From Phormidium tenue FACHB-1052 (lineage in GTDB: Bacteria; Cyanobacteriota; Cyanobacteriia; Phormidesmidales; Phormidesmidaceae), in contig NZ_JACJQN010000010.1 of assembly GCF_014696675.1 (NCBI RefSeq), positions 1 to 64,000 of the forward strand: a stretch of DNA of 64,000 bases. The letters run 5' to 3'. The notes beneath the pieces were generated by a model that saw nothing but the letters and a program-made list of their open reading frames with translations, had not been told where the DNA came from and made no database searches. Made by a program: the position numbers and the translations under genes. Below, in pieces: positions 1 through 7,593 of this stretch (position 1 is the stretch's first letter; the number at the start of each line of letters is the position of its first letter).

Positions 1-61
1 GCTTACCTTTCCGTTTACCATTCTTACGGATATGCGTGGCTCCACAGTCTGGACATTGCAT
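1..61 (-). CDS. IS1-family transposase InsA-like, N-terminal fragment cut by window edge
   Basis: The minus strand from 61 reads MQCPDCGATHIRKNGKRKGK and runs off the window. A CPDCG zinc-finger start followed by HIRKNGK is the typical opening of the InsA-like part of IS1-family transposases. Only about 20 codons are visible, so the catalytic DDE part and any frameshift site lie outside. The gene starts about 40 bases inside the element's terminal repeat. Whether the copy is intact cannot be judged here. Confidence 0.75.
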   Translation of the reverse strand, partial: MQCPDCGATHIRKNGKRKGK

Positions 62-100
62 CGCAGATTACCCTAATTCATCTCTCAATTATGCAACGCC
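1..100 (-). mobile_element. End of an IS1-family insertion sequence
   Basis: Reading the minus strand from 100 inward gives GGCGTTGCATAATTGAGAGA, a plausible terminal inverted repeat, followed by the InsA-like start codon at 61. The boundary at 100 is inferred from the close match between this end and the end of the small element that begins at 109. The other IS end lies outside the window. Confidence 0.6.
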
Positions 101-108
101 GTCTCCGG

Positions 109-254
109 GGCGTTGCTGAATTGAGGAATGAACCGGCAAAACCTTTAGCTGCTGCATGGCCCCCTAAATCCCCCAATGCTGGGGGACTTTGAGACTATGG
201 CTCCCCCAGCATTGGGGGCTGGGGGGGCAAATCATACTTGCCTTAAGCAACGCC
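109..254. mobile_element. MITE-like element related to the adjacent IS1-family element
   Basis: About 146 bp begin with GGCGTTGCTGAATTGAGGAA and end with TTAAGCAACGCC, the inverted complement of the left end (shared core GGCGTTGCT). The left end closely matches the neighbouring IS end (GGCGTTGCATAATTGAGAGA), and 8 bases separate the two. The interior holds an inverted CCCCCAATGCTGGGGG motif pair (about 172-217) and no gene. A second element with the same ends and nearly the same length lies at 35752-35900. A target duplication is not obvious. Confidence 0.55.
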
Positions 255-479
255 GCCCCTGCTGTTGGTTCAATAGCACTATTTCACCCATACGGGGCGG
301 CTCTATTTGGTTGACCAACCGGAAATTGTGATCTGCATCATCCGGAAGGGAGGTATCGCTCACGTTCTAGGGCTAGAACTATCACCGCTCGACAATACCG
401 CTATCACTTCCCAAATCGCGAATTTAGAAGACTATGAATACATTGAGACAAACCAGACATCACTCAGGAGCCTGCCGCG

Positions 480-518
480 ATGCAACTCAACTATTGTGGT
501 GTTGCTTACGCCCGGTAG
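480..518 (+). pseudogene. Short ORF resembling the start of a DUF4278 protein
   Basis: An ATG with a good ribosome binding site (CAGGAG, about 10 bases upstream) opens the 12-residue frame MQLNYCGVAYAR and then stops. The pattern M-(K/Q)-L-x-Y-x-G-(V/I)-x-Y is how cyanobacterial DUF4278 proteins begin, so this may be a truncated or frameshifted remnant. A strong intrinsic terminator follows at 561-586, so the short frame appears to sit in its own transcription unit. It could equally be a chance short ORF. Confidence 0.3.
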
Positions 519-560
519 ACAACCCAACGACTTTCCTCCTAAGTAACAACGACCTACCTA

Positions 561-586
561 CCCCGCTGGTAACAGTGGGGTTTTTT
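561..586 (+). terminator. Rho-independent terminator
   Basis: CCCCGCTG, a GTAA loop, CAGTGGGG and then six T. This is an 8-bp stem with one G:U pair plus a T tract. It ends whatever is transcribed from 260-560 on the + strand. Confidence 0.75.
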
Positions 587-618
587 GTAGCTAGTCATGT
601 CTTCCATGGTTTTCGAGT

Positions 619-1383
619 CATTTGACCATTCTCTTCCGTTGTCGAATTTTCGGGAATGTCCATTTGCGATGGCTATTTCTACCTATCGCAGAGATTGAAG
701 ATTGAAAAAGTGGTAGGGAAAGGTGAATTTTCCTGTCCTTTTTCCGTGATCCCCAAGGGTTTAGCAACGCACCTGATAAGTAGCCTGAGCATTTGTGCCA
801 GGCTAGAGCACCTACTAGCCCAACCCTTCACAAAAGTTATTTGCGATAGATTTCGATTATGGATGGGGCAAAAACTGGGAAGCTATAATTAACGAAACAA
901 CGAACGTCGTCAGAGGAGCTAACGGGCTTTTTTGTGACAACCCTTAATAAAACCTGGCTCCCTTGAGTCAGTGACTAAACAGCTAAAGGCAATTAAAAAC
1001 AAAAGCACTGCACCAATTTTCATCAACTATTGCCAGTAATTGACTTGCAATGATGCTGAAATGATTGGCAGGGTGTATGGATTTTAGTTTTTAATTGTCA
1101 TCTTTAGATCATCAGATAATAGGCTATGAGATTAATGCTCTAACGCATCAGGCTTAATCCTTTAGTCATCGCCCCCGCTTCAAGGTCATCAAACCGGCAG
1201 TTACCTTCCTTACCTGGAGGTTGCCGTGAGTTTGTCCATTCTTTTAATTCCTCCGTCGTTTGCTGGCGAAGGAAAACGTTTGGCAGTTTCTCCATCCTTG
1301 GTTAGATTCTCAGCCCAGACAAACGCGAACGGGTCGCCGCTTTAGGTCTATATCCCCTCACTTTCCCTCACTTCCCAGCCGCC
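619..1383. other. Intergenic region, no supported gene
   Basis: About 765 bases lie between the terminator region and the beta-oxidation cluster. Short open frames here (for example around 656-892) have no recognisable motif and no good ribosome binding site. The part just before 1384 must hold the leader of the acyl-CoA ligase-like gene, but no convincing promoter box was identified. Confidence 0.5.
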
Positions 1384-3489
1384 ATGACTACCCCAACTCT
1401 CTTCAATCTCGCGCTTCGCGAAGCACATAGCCTGTGGCACCCCAAAAACGGGAGCCGACTCAAAACAAGTATTCCAGCGGGACTGGTCAGTCCCAGCCCT
1501 GACATTCTTCACCGCACCCTGCCGTCTTTGCTTAATGGCGTGGATGGCATAACCATTGCCAACGATCGCGCGCTCAACCAATGGCGCAAGGGAAGCTGGC
1601 AATCCTTTTCTACCGAGGCCTTTCGTCGGGCGGTGGAAGAATTTGCCCTGGGGTTAGAGACCTTTGGGTTGCAGCGAGGCGATCGCGTCGCTCTAATGAT
1701 GCACAGCGATGTAGGGTTTGCGATCGCCGACCTCGGCACCCTGCTGGCCGGGTTCGTCAACGTGCCCATCGACCTGACCCAGACCATTGAAAACATTCTG
1801 CTAATTTTGCAAGAGGTCGAAGCGCCGCTGCTGGTCGTCTCTAACCCCGCCCTGCTCGACCAAATTCGCCCCTACCTGTGGGAAGTGCCCACCCTAAAAG
1901 CCGTGATTGTGGCTGAGGTGCCCGATGGTTGGCAGGCTGGTGCTCTCCAAAATTGGAGGAGTGGGGATGGAGGAAATGGCAGAGCAAACCCTGAAGATGC
2001 TCAGCTCACGCCGTCCCCTGATGCTTGTTTGCAGATTCCTCACTTGCTGTGTGAGGCTCAGACGCAGGCGTGTCCGCCAGTGCCAATGCCCCAGGCTTTG
2101 CGGGTGTGCGCGTTGGCAGAGGTGCGCCATTGGGGGCACCTGCGGTGGACGGTCGCGGCGGTGCAGGGATTGGGGAATGCGATCGCGCCCGCCGATCTGG
2201 CCACGATCATCTACATTGCCAGCGAAACCAAGCGCCCCAAGGGGGTGATGCTCAGCCATGAGGCGATCGCCGCCAACGTGCTGGCTTCGTTTTCTAGCTA
2301 CCCCAATCTTCAAACCGGCCCCGACGAAGTGGCCCTGCTGTTTTTGCCCCTCAACCACATCTTTGCCCGCGTGTTTTTGTATGGCCACCTGGCCTGGGGC
2401 CACAGCATCTATTTCTCTGACCCCAACCATCTGATCAAGCACCTGCGTCGGGTCAAGCCTACGTTTTTAATTACCGTGCCTCGGCTACTCGAAAAAGTGC
2501 ACGAGCGCATTCTCGACCAGGTCAACCACCTCAGCCACTTCGACCGGCGGGTGCTGCAATGGGCCATCAAGCTCACGGCTCGCTTCGACCCAGCTCAGCC
2601 GCCCCAAAAGCTCTACCGTCTGCAAATGCAGCTAGCCGAACGGCTGGTGTTTGTCAAATGGCGCGAGGTGTTTGGTGGGCGACTCAAAGCCTGTATCTGT
2701 GGCGGTGCCGCCCTGTCTGGCCATCTTGTCAAGTTTTTCTCAGCGGCGGGGGTGCCCGTCTATCAAGGCTATGGTCTCACCGAAACCAGCGGCGTACTCA
2801 CCTACACCCGCGAGGGCCACAACCGCCCCGGCACCGTCGGTCTGCCCATTCCCGGCGTTGAGATTGCGATCGCCGCCGACCAAGAAGTGCTGGTGCGCGC
2901 GCCCTTTCTCATGGAGGGCTACTACCATGACCCCGCCACCACCGCCGCCGCCCTCACCCCCGATGGCTGGCTACACACTGGCGACTTCGGCACCCTCGAT
3001 GCCGACGGCTTTCTCACTATCACCGGAGTGAAAAAAGCCCTCTTCAAACTCTGCACCGGCAAATATGTCTCTCCCCGACCCCTAGAGCAAGAATTAATGG
3101 CTTCTCCCCTGGTAGCCAAGGCCATCACCGTCGGCGCTAACCACAAGTTCTGCGCCATGGTGATCGTTCCTGAGCTAGACACTCTGCGTCAGCAAGTCGA
3201 GAGTTGGGGCCTTGACCTCACCCAACCCGACTGGTGGCACCATCCCCGCATCACCGCCCTCTACCAAAGCCTGATCGACAATGCCAACTGCCATTTCCCC
3301 TACTGGTCAACCGTGCGCAAGTTTGCCCTAGTTGAGCACAGCGAGGGGCTAGACGAGGTGGTGGAGCGGTTGTATGGCGATGGCGGAGTTAGGGAGGATG
3401 GGGGAGATGAGGTGGATGGGGGAGATGAGGTGGATGGGGGAGACGGGGAGAGTTGTCCGGTGTATGCGCGATCGCTAATGCGCTACTAA
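1384..3489 (+). CDS. Long-chain acyl-CoA synthetase-like (AMP-dependent ligase superfamily)
   Basis: A 701-residue ANL-superfamily protein expected to activate fatty acids to acyl-CoA ahead of the beta-oxidation enzymes encoded just downstream. Visible family motifs are YQGYGLTETSG (about residue 460), LHTGDFG (about 530) and the hinge region with GKYVSP. The middle (FLITVPRLLEKVHERI) is long-chain-ligase-like. Two things are odd. The P-loop motif, normally close to YTSGTTGRPKG, reads YIASETKRPKG near residue 278: one residue shorter and without the usual glycines. About 70 residues of unusual sequence (190-265) precede it. The last 40 residues contain an acidic glycine-rich repeat tail. It may be a divergent or impaired ligase; no gene symbol is assigned. 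Confidence 0.75.
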   Translation: MTTPTLFNLALREAHSLWHPKNGSRLKTSIPAGLVSPSPDILHRTLPSLLNGVDGITIANDRALNQWRKGSWQSFSTEAFRRAVEEFALGLETFGLQRGDRVALMMHSDVGFAIADLGTLLAGFVNVPIDLTQTIENILLILQEVEAPLLVVSNPALLDQIRPYLWEVPTLKAVIVAEVPDGWQAGALQNWRSGDGGNGRANPEDAQLTPSPDACLQIPHLLCEAQTQACPPVPMPQALRVCALAEVRHWGHLRWTVAAVQGLGNAIAPADLATIIYIASETKRPKGVMLSHEAIAANVLASFSSYPNLQTGPDEVALLFLPLNHIFARVFLYGHLAWGHSIYFSDPNHLIKHLRRVKPTFLITVPRLLEKVHERILDQVNHLSHFDRRVLQWAIKLTARFDPAQPPQKLYRLQMQLAERLVFVKWREVFGGRLKACICGGAALSGHLVKFFSAAGVPVYQGYGLTETSGVLTYTREGHNRPGTVGLPIPGVEIAIAADQEVLVRAPFLMEGYYHDPATTAAALTPDGWLHTGDFGTLDADGFLTITGVKKALFKLCTGKYVSPRPLEQELMASPLVAKAITVGANHKFCAMVIVPELDTLRQQVESWGLDLTQPDWWHHPRITALYQSLIDNANCHFPYWSTVRKFALVEHSEGLDEVVERLYGDGGVREDGGDEVDGGDEVDGGDGESCPVYARSLMRY
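3370..3455 (+). repeat. G-rich tandem repeat inside the ligase 3' end
   Basis: An 18-bp unit of the type GGATGGGGGAGATGAGGT occurs twice plus degenerate copies. It encodes the run of Gly, Asp, Glu and Val near the C-terminus of the ligase. It is the reverse complement of the C-rich CATCTCCCCC repeats found between and inside genes elsewhere in the window (6170-6240, 44440-44550, 45780-45896, 59920-59955), so it looks like a repeat that grew into the coding end. Confidence 0.7.
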
Positions 3490-3693
3490 GGCAAGTTTTG
3501 AATTCTGAGTTTTGAATTTTAAGTGCGAAAGCTCAAAACTCTTCCTTTGAACAATACTCTCAGCCATTCCATCACCCCAAACCCGAACCCTAAATTCTCA
3601 ACTTTCTCCGACTTTTCCCAACTTAAAACTCAAAATTCAAAACTCAACACTTATTCCCTCTTCCTCCAACTACGCCACATCAAGGAGTCAACC

Positions 3694-6066
3694 ATGCGCC
3701 AGCCACTTCAAACCGCCGCCGTCCTCGGAGCCGGGGTCATGGGTACCCAAATTGCGGCTCACCTGGCCAATGCCGGGCTCACTGTTCACCTATTAGAATT
3801 GCCCTCTCAAAAAGGCAACAAAAATGACTTGGTAGAAGGAGCCTTCAAAAAAGCCTGTAAGCAGTCGCCGCCGATTTTCTACAGTCAGCAAGCGGTGAAG
3901 CGCGTCATTTTGGGCAACTACGAAGAACATTTCGATCGCCTGTCTACGGTGGACTGGGTAATTGAAGCGGTGGTCGAAAACCTCGCCGTCAAGCAGGAGT
4001 TGTTTGCGCGGGTTGAGCGCACCGTTGGCCCAGACGCGGTGATTTCTACCAACACCAGCGGGCTGCTGATTCGCCAGGTGGCTGAGGGGCGATCAAAATC
4101 CTTTAGAAAACGGTTTTTGGGTACCCACTTCTTTAACCCACCTCGCTACCTAAAACTGCTCGAACTCATTCCCACCGCCGATACCGACCCTGCCGTGGTT
4201 GAGCGCGTGGCCGCCTTTGGCCGAGACAGGCTGGGCAAAGGCATCGTCATCGCCAAAGACACCCCCAACTTCATCGCTAACCGCATCGGTGTGTTTGTGT
4301 CGATGCTGGGTCTGCGATCGTTCATCCAGGGCAACTACACCATCGAGGAGATCGACACCCTCACCGGCACCCTGGTGGGGCGACCCAAGTCGGCCACCTT
4401 CCGCACGGCAGATCTAGTGGGGCTCGACACGCTACTCTATGTCGCCGATAACCTCTACCCTGCCATCCCCCACGACGAGCGGCGCGAGCTGTTTCAGCCC
4501 CCCGAGCTGATGCGCAAGCTGGTGGCTACGGGCACCCTGGGGGCCAAGTCGGGCCAGGGTTTTTACAAAAAAGTAGGCGGCGAAATTCGCTCGCTGAATC
4601 CTAAAACCTTTGGCTACGACTCGCCTCGCCCGGTCAACCTGGGGAATTTGGACGGGCTGAAAAAACACGATTTAGCCGAACGCCTGCGTCACTTATATAA
4701 AGAGCGGAGCCGAGCCGGAGATTTCTTCCGCCAGACCATGCTCGAAACCCTGGCCTATAGCGCCAACCGCATCCCCGAAATTGCCGACAGCCCGGCTGAC
4801 ATCGATCGCGCCATGGCCTGGGGCTTTGGCTGGGAAATTGGCCCCTTCGCCATCTGGGATGCCCTGGGTTTTGACCGGGTGATTCACGATATGAACCAGG
4901 CCGGGCTGACTCTTCCCCCCTGGGTTGAGCGCATGCATGCGACCGGTGCAACGGGTTTCTACAATGCCGACCCGGCGATCGCCACACCAACCGTCTATGT
5001 GCCCGGTGAAAGCTACGTCTCCCTGGAAATCCCTACTAATGAACTCCATCTAGTCGAGTTGAAAGCCAAGCCGCCGCTCTGGCACAACAGCGAGGCCGCC
5101 CTGCTCGATGCCGGAGACGGGATTGCCCTGTTTGAGTTTCGCTCTAAGGCCAATACCCTCAGTACCAAAGTGGTCGAAGGTCTCGGTGCTGCCCTTGACT
5201 GGCTGGCCGCCCACGACAACTACCACGGCATGGTGATCGGCAACGAAGGCCCTAACTTCTGCGTTGGCATCAACCTCGCCGAGGTGGGCAAAATCGCCCA
5301 GTGGGAAAACCTCAACCCCCTCAACCGCAACCATCGCACCATTGCCAAGCTGCTCCACGATGTCCAAACCCTGGTGCAGCGGATTTACTACTTCCCTAAA
5401 CCCGTGGTTGCCGCCATTCAGGGGCGGGCGCTGGGGGGCGGTTGCGAACTCGCCATGGCCTGCCCCCACGTCGTTGCCGATGCCGAAACCTACATCGGCC
5501 TAGTGGAATTGGGCGTTGGCCTCATCCCGGCGGGGGGCGGCCTCATGCGCCTCGCCCGCTGGGCTAGCCAGCGTGCTATCTCCGACGAACCCGCCGACAT
5601 TCTGCCCTGGCTGAAGCAGGTATTTCGCACCGTCGGCATGGCCCAGGTCTCCAACAGCGCTCACGAAGGCATCGAGCTAGGCTTCTTGCCCGCCACCACG
5701 CAGATTGTGATGAACAGCGATCGCCGCCTCTACGCCGCCAAACAGGAAGTGCTCTGCCTGCACCGCATGGGTTACGCGCCCCCACCCCGCCAGCCCATCC
5801 CCGTCCTCGGCCAACCCGCCCGCGCCATCCTCGAACACATGGCCTACGTCATGCACGCCGGGAACTACATCAGCGACTACGATCGCAGCCTTGCCAACCG
5901 CCTCGCCTACGTCCTCACAGGCGGCGACCTCACTGTCCCCGCCGCCGTAGACGAGTCCTATCTCTTCAACTTAGAACGCGACAACTTCCTGCCGCTAATC
6001 GACGAACCCAAGACTAAAGAGCGATTGCTGCACATGTTGAAGACGAAGAAACCATTGAGGAACTAG
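3694..6066 (+). CDS. fadN: 3-hydroxyacyl-CoA dehydrogenase / enoyl-CoA hydratase fusion (FadN type)
   Basis: A 790-residue bifunctional beta-oxidation enzyme that hydrates trans-2-enoyl-CoA and oxidises the resulting 3-hydroxyacyl-CoA with NAD. The N-terminus has the NAD-binding glycine motif VLGAGVMG (residues 10-17), then the dehydrogenase domains (THFFNPPRYLKLLE, DTPNFIANRIG). From about residue 475 comes a crotonase domain with IQGRALGGGCELAMACP and GLVELGVGLIPAGGG, so both glutamates expected for hydratase activity are present. This domain order and length match FadN of Bacillus subtilis rather than E. coli FadB. The start at 3694 is chosen because AAGGAG lies just upstream and homology begins there; the upstream open frame from 3523 is TTCAAAACTC-type repeat. 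The gene sits in a cluster in the order ligase, fadN, fadA, fadE. Confidence 0.9.
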   Translation: MRQPLQTAAVLGAGVMGTQIAAHLANAGLTVHLLELPSQKGNKNDLVEGAFKKACKQSPPIFYSQQAVKRVILGNYEEHFDRLSTVDWVIEAVVENLAVKQELFARVERTVGPDAVISTNTSGLLIRQVAEGRSKSFRKRFLGTHFFNPPRYLKLLELIPTADTDPAVVERVAAFGRDRLGKGIVIAKDTPNFIANRIGVFVSMLGLRSFIQGNYTIEEIDTLTGTLVGRPKSATFRTADLVGLDTLLYVADNLYPAIPHDERRELFQPPELMRKLVATGTLGAKSGQGFYKKVGGEIRSLNPKTFGYDSPRPVNLGNLDGLKKHDLAERLRHLYKERSRAGDFFRQTMLETLAYSANRIPEIADSPADIDRAMAWGFGWEIGPFAIWDALGFDRVIHDMNQAGLTLPPWVERMHATGATGFYNADPAIATPTVYVPGESYVSLEIPTNELHLVELKAKPPLWHNSEAALLDAGDGIALFEFRSKANTLSTKVVEGLGAALDWLAAHDNYHGMVIGNEGPNFCVGINLAEVGKIAQWENLNPLNRNHRTIAKLLHDVQTLVQRIYYFPKPVVAAIQGRALGGGCELAMACPHVVADAETYIGLVELGVGLIPAGGGLMRLARWASQRAISDEPADILPWLKQVFRTVGMAQVSNSAHEGIELGFLPATTQIVMNSDRRLYAAKQEVLCLHRMGYAPPPRQPIPVLGQPARAILEHMAYVMHAGNYISDYDRSLANRLAYVLTGGDLTVPAAVDESYLFNLERDNFLPLIDEPKTKERLLHMLKTKKPLRN

Positions 6067-6252
6067 GGCGTGAGGGGGTTGATGGAGTGATCGGGTAATG
6101 GGGTGATCAGACGTTCAAAATTCAAAACTAAAAATTCAAAATTTTGAACTTTGAACTTTGAACCCTCCACTCCATCACTCCCCCCCATCCTCTCCCACTC
6201 CCCACTCCATCATTCCCCACTCCATTACTCCCCTCCACCAGAGCCTCCCGCT
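6067..6252. repeat. Dispersed AT-rich and C-rich repeats between fadN and fadA
   Basis: The first half carries TTCAAAATTCAAAACT-type repeats (also at 3490-3660, 7558-7575 and 46165-46270). The second half carries CACTCCATCACTCCCCC-type repeats. An open frame runs through it into fadA, but its composition is that of the repeat and the thiolase homology starts only at 6253. Confidence 0.65.
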
Positions 6253-7437
6253 ATGAACACCACCGCCTACATTGTCAGCACCGTCCGTACCGCCGTGGGC
6301 AAAGCGCCCCGGGGTACCCTCCGCCACACCAGCCCCGATGACATGGGAGCCGCCGCCGTTCGGGGCGCACTGGAGCGCATCCCCGCCCTGGTCTCTGACC
6401 ACATCGACGATGTGATCATGGGCTGCGCCATGCCCGAGGCCGAGCAGGGGTATAACCTGGGCCGGCTGATTGCTTTGCGAGCGGGTTTGCCCGACTCGGT
6501 TTCTGGCGTCACCGTCAATCGGCTGTGCGCATCAGGGCTGCAAACCATTGCCATGGCCACCCAAGCCATTGCCTGGGGGCAGTCCGACGTGATCGTGGCG
6601 GGCGGTGTCGAGTCCATGAGCATCATCCCCATGGGCGGACACCAGTTTTCTCCTAGCACCGAGCTGTTTGCGGAGATGCCCGATGCCTACATTCCCATGG
6701 GTCTCACCGCCGAGAGAGTCGCCGATCGCTTCCAAATATCCCGCGCTGATCAGGATGCCTTTGCCCTGCGATCGCACCAAAAAGCCATCGCTGCCCAGGC
6801 ATCCGGTCGGTTCAAAGCTGAAATCGTTCCCGTCACCGTGCGCACCACTGAGTACATTGACGGCCAGCCCCACACCCAGGAGCTGACCTTCGACACCGAC
6901 GAAGGCCCCCGCGCCGACACCAGTCTAGAGGCCCTGGCTCAGCTCAAACCCGTCTTCAAAGCCAACGGTACCGTCACCGCTGGGACATCCTCCCAAATGT
7001 CTGACGGCGCCGCCGCCACCGTCGTCATGGGCGAAAATACACTCCACGAACTCGGTCTGCAACCCCTCGGTCGCCTACTCGGCTTCGCCGTCGCCGGAGT
7101 GGCCCCCGAAATTATGGGCATTGGCCCCATCGCCGCCATTCCCAAAGTGCTGAAGCAGGTCGGCCTTACCCTCGCCGACATCGGCCTGATCGAACTCAAC
7201 GAAGCCTTCGCCGCCCAATCCCTCGCCGTCATCCGCGAGCTGGGCCTCAACGAAGAGATTGTGAATGTCAATGGGGGTGCGATCGCCCTGGGCCACCCCC
7301 TCGGCTGCTCCGGTGCCAAGCTCACCGCCACTCTACTCCATGAAATGCAGCGACGCGGCACGCGCTATGGGCTGGTGACCATGTGCGTCGGTGGGGGAAT
7401 GGGCGCAGCGGGGGTGTTTGAAAATTTGATGCGATGA
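6253..7437 (+). CDS. fadA: Acetyl-CoA acyltransferase (thiolase)
   Basis: A 394-residue thiolase that cleaves 3-ketoacyl-CoA to acetyl-CoA and a shortened acyl-CoA, the last step of the beta-oxidation cycle. The nucleophilic cysteine is in NRLCASGLQ (about residue 90). The [10 protein letters not shown] motif gives the catalytic histidine, and the second cysteine is in TMCVGGGMG near the C-terminus. AGGVESMS is also typical. Length is normal. The start at 6253 agrees with the usual [12 protein letters not shown] opening; upstream sequence is repeat. Position between fadN and fadE supports a degradative rather than PHB-synthetic role. Confidence 0.92.
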   Translation: MNTTAYIVSTVRTAVGKAPRGTLRHTSPDDMGAAAVRGALERIPALVSDHIDDVIMGCAMPEAEQGYNLGRLIALRAGLPDSVSGVTVNRLCASGLQTIAMATQAIAWGQSDVIVAGGVESMSIIPMGGHQFSPSTELFAEMPDAYIPMGLTAERVADRFQISRADQDAFALRSHQKAIAAQASGRFKAEIVPVTVRTTEYIDGQPHTQELTFDTDEGPRADTSLEALAQLKPVFKANGTVTAGTSSQMSDGAAATVVMGENTLHELGLQPLGRLLGFAVAGVAPEIMGIGPIAAIPKVLKQVGLTLADIGLIELNEAFAAQSLAVIRELGLNEEIVNVNGGAIALGHPLGCSGAKLTATLLHEMQRRGTRYGLVTMCVGGGMGAAGVFENLMR

Positions 7438-7439
7438 AG

Positions 7440-7560
7440 TTGTTGCGTAGGTTGGGTGGCACGTAGCAAAACCCAACAAACTCTTTGGATTTCACAAAAT
7501 CCTATTGCCGACCAGGTGTTGGGTTCCACTGCGTTTCACCCAACCTACCTCCCCCTTTCG
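7440..7560. repeat. Inverted pair of REP-like repeats between fadA and fadE
   Basis: TAGGTTGGGTGGCACGTAGC near 7447 is matched in inverted form by GTTTCACCCAACCTACC near 7535-7551, with AAAACCCAACA and TGTTGGGTT inside. The pair could fold into one long hairpin in the fadA-fadE mRNA. A related repeat (GTGGGTTGAGGCCCAAAACC) lies at the right edge of the window, near 63960-63990. Confidence 0.6.
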
Positions 7561-7593
7561 AAACTCAAAACTTCCCACCACCCCAGGCTCACC

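Noticed and set aside
307-546. 79-codon frame from a TTG start
   Set aside because: Weak start, no motif; the short DUF4278-like frame with a good ribosome binding site lies in another frame within it.
656-892. 78-codon open frame in the gap before the beta-oxidation cluster
   Set aside because: No motif or partner and irregular composition; not supported as a gene.
3523-3693. N-terminal extension of the fadN protein
   Set aside because: The extension is coded by TTCAAAACTC-type repeat, while homology and a good Shine-Dalgarno begin at 3694. The same logic trims 6151-6252 and 7456-7593.
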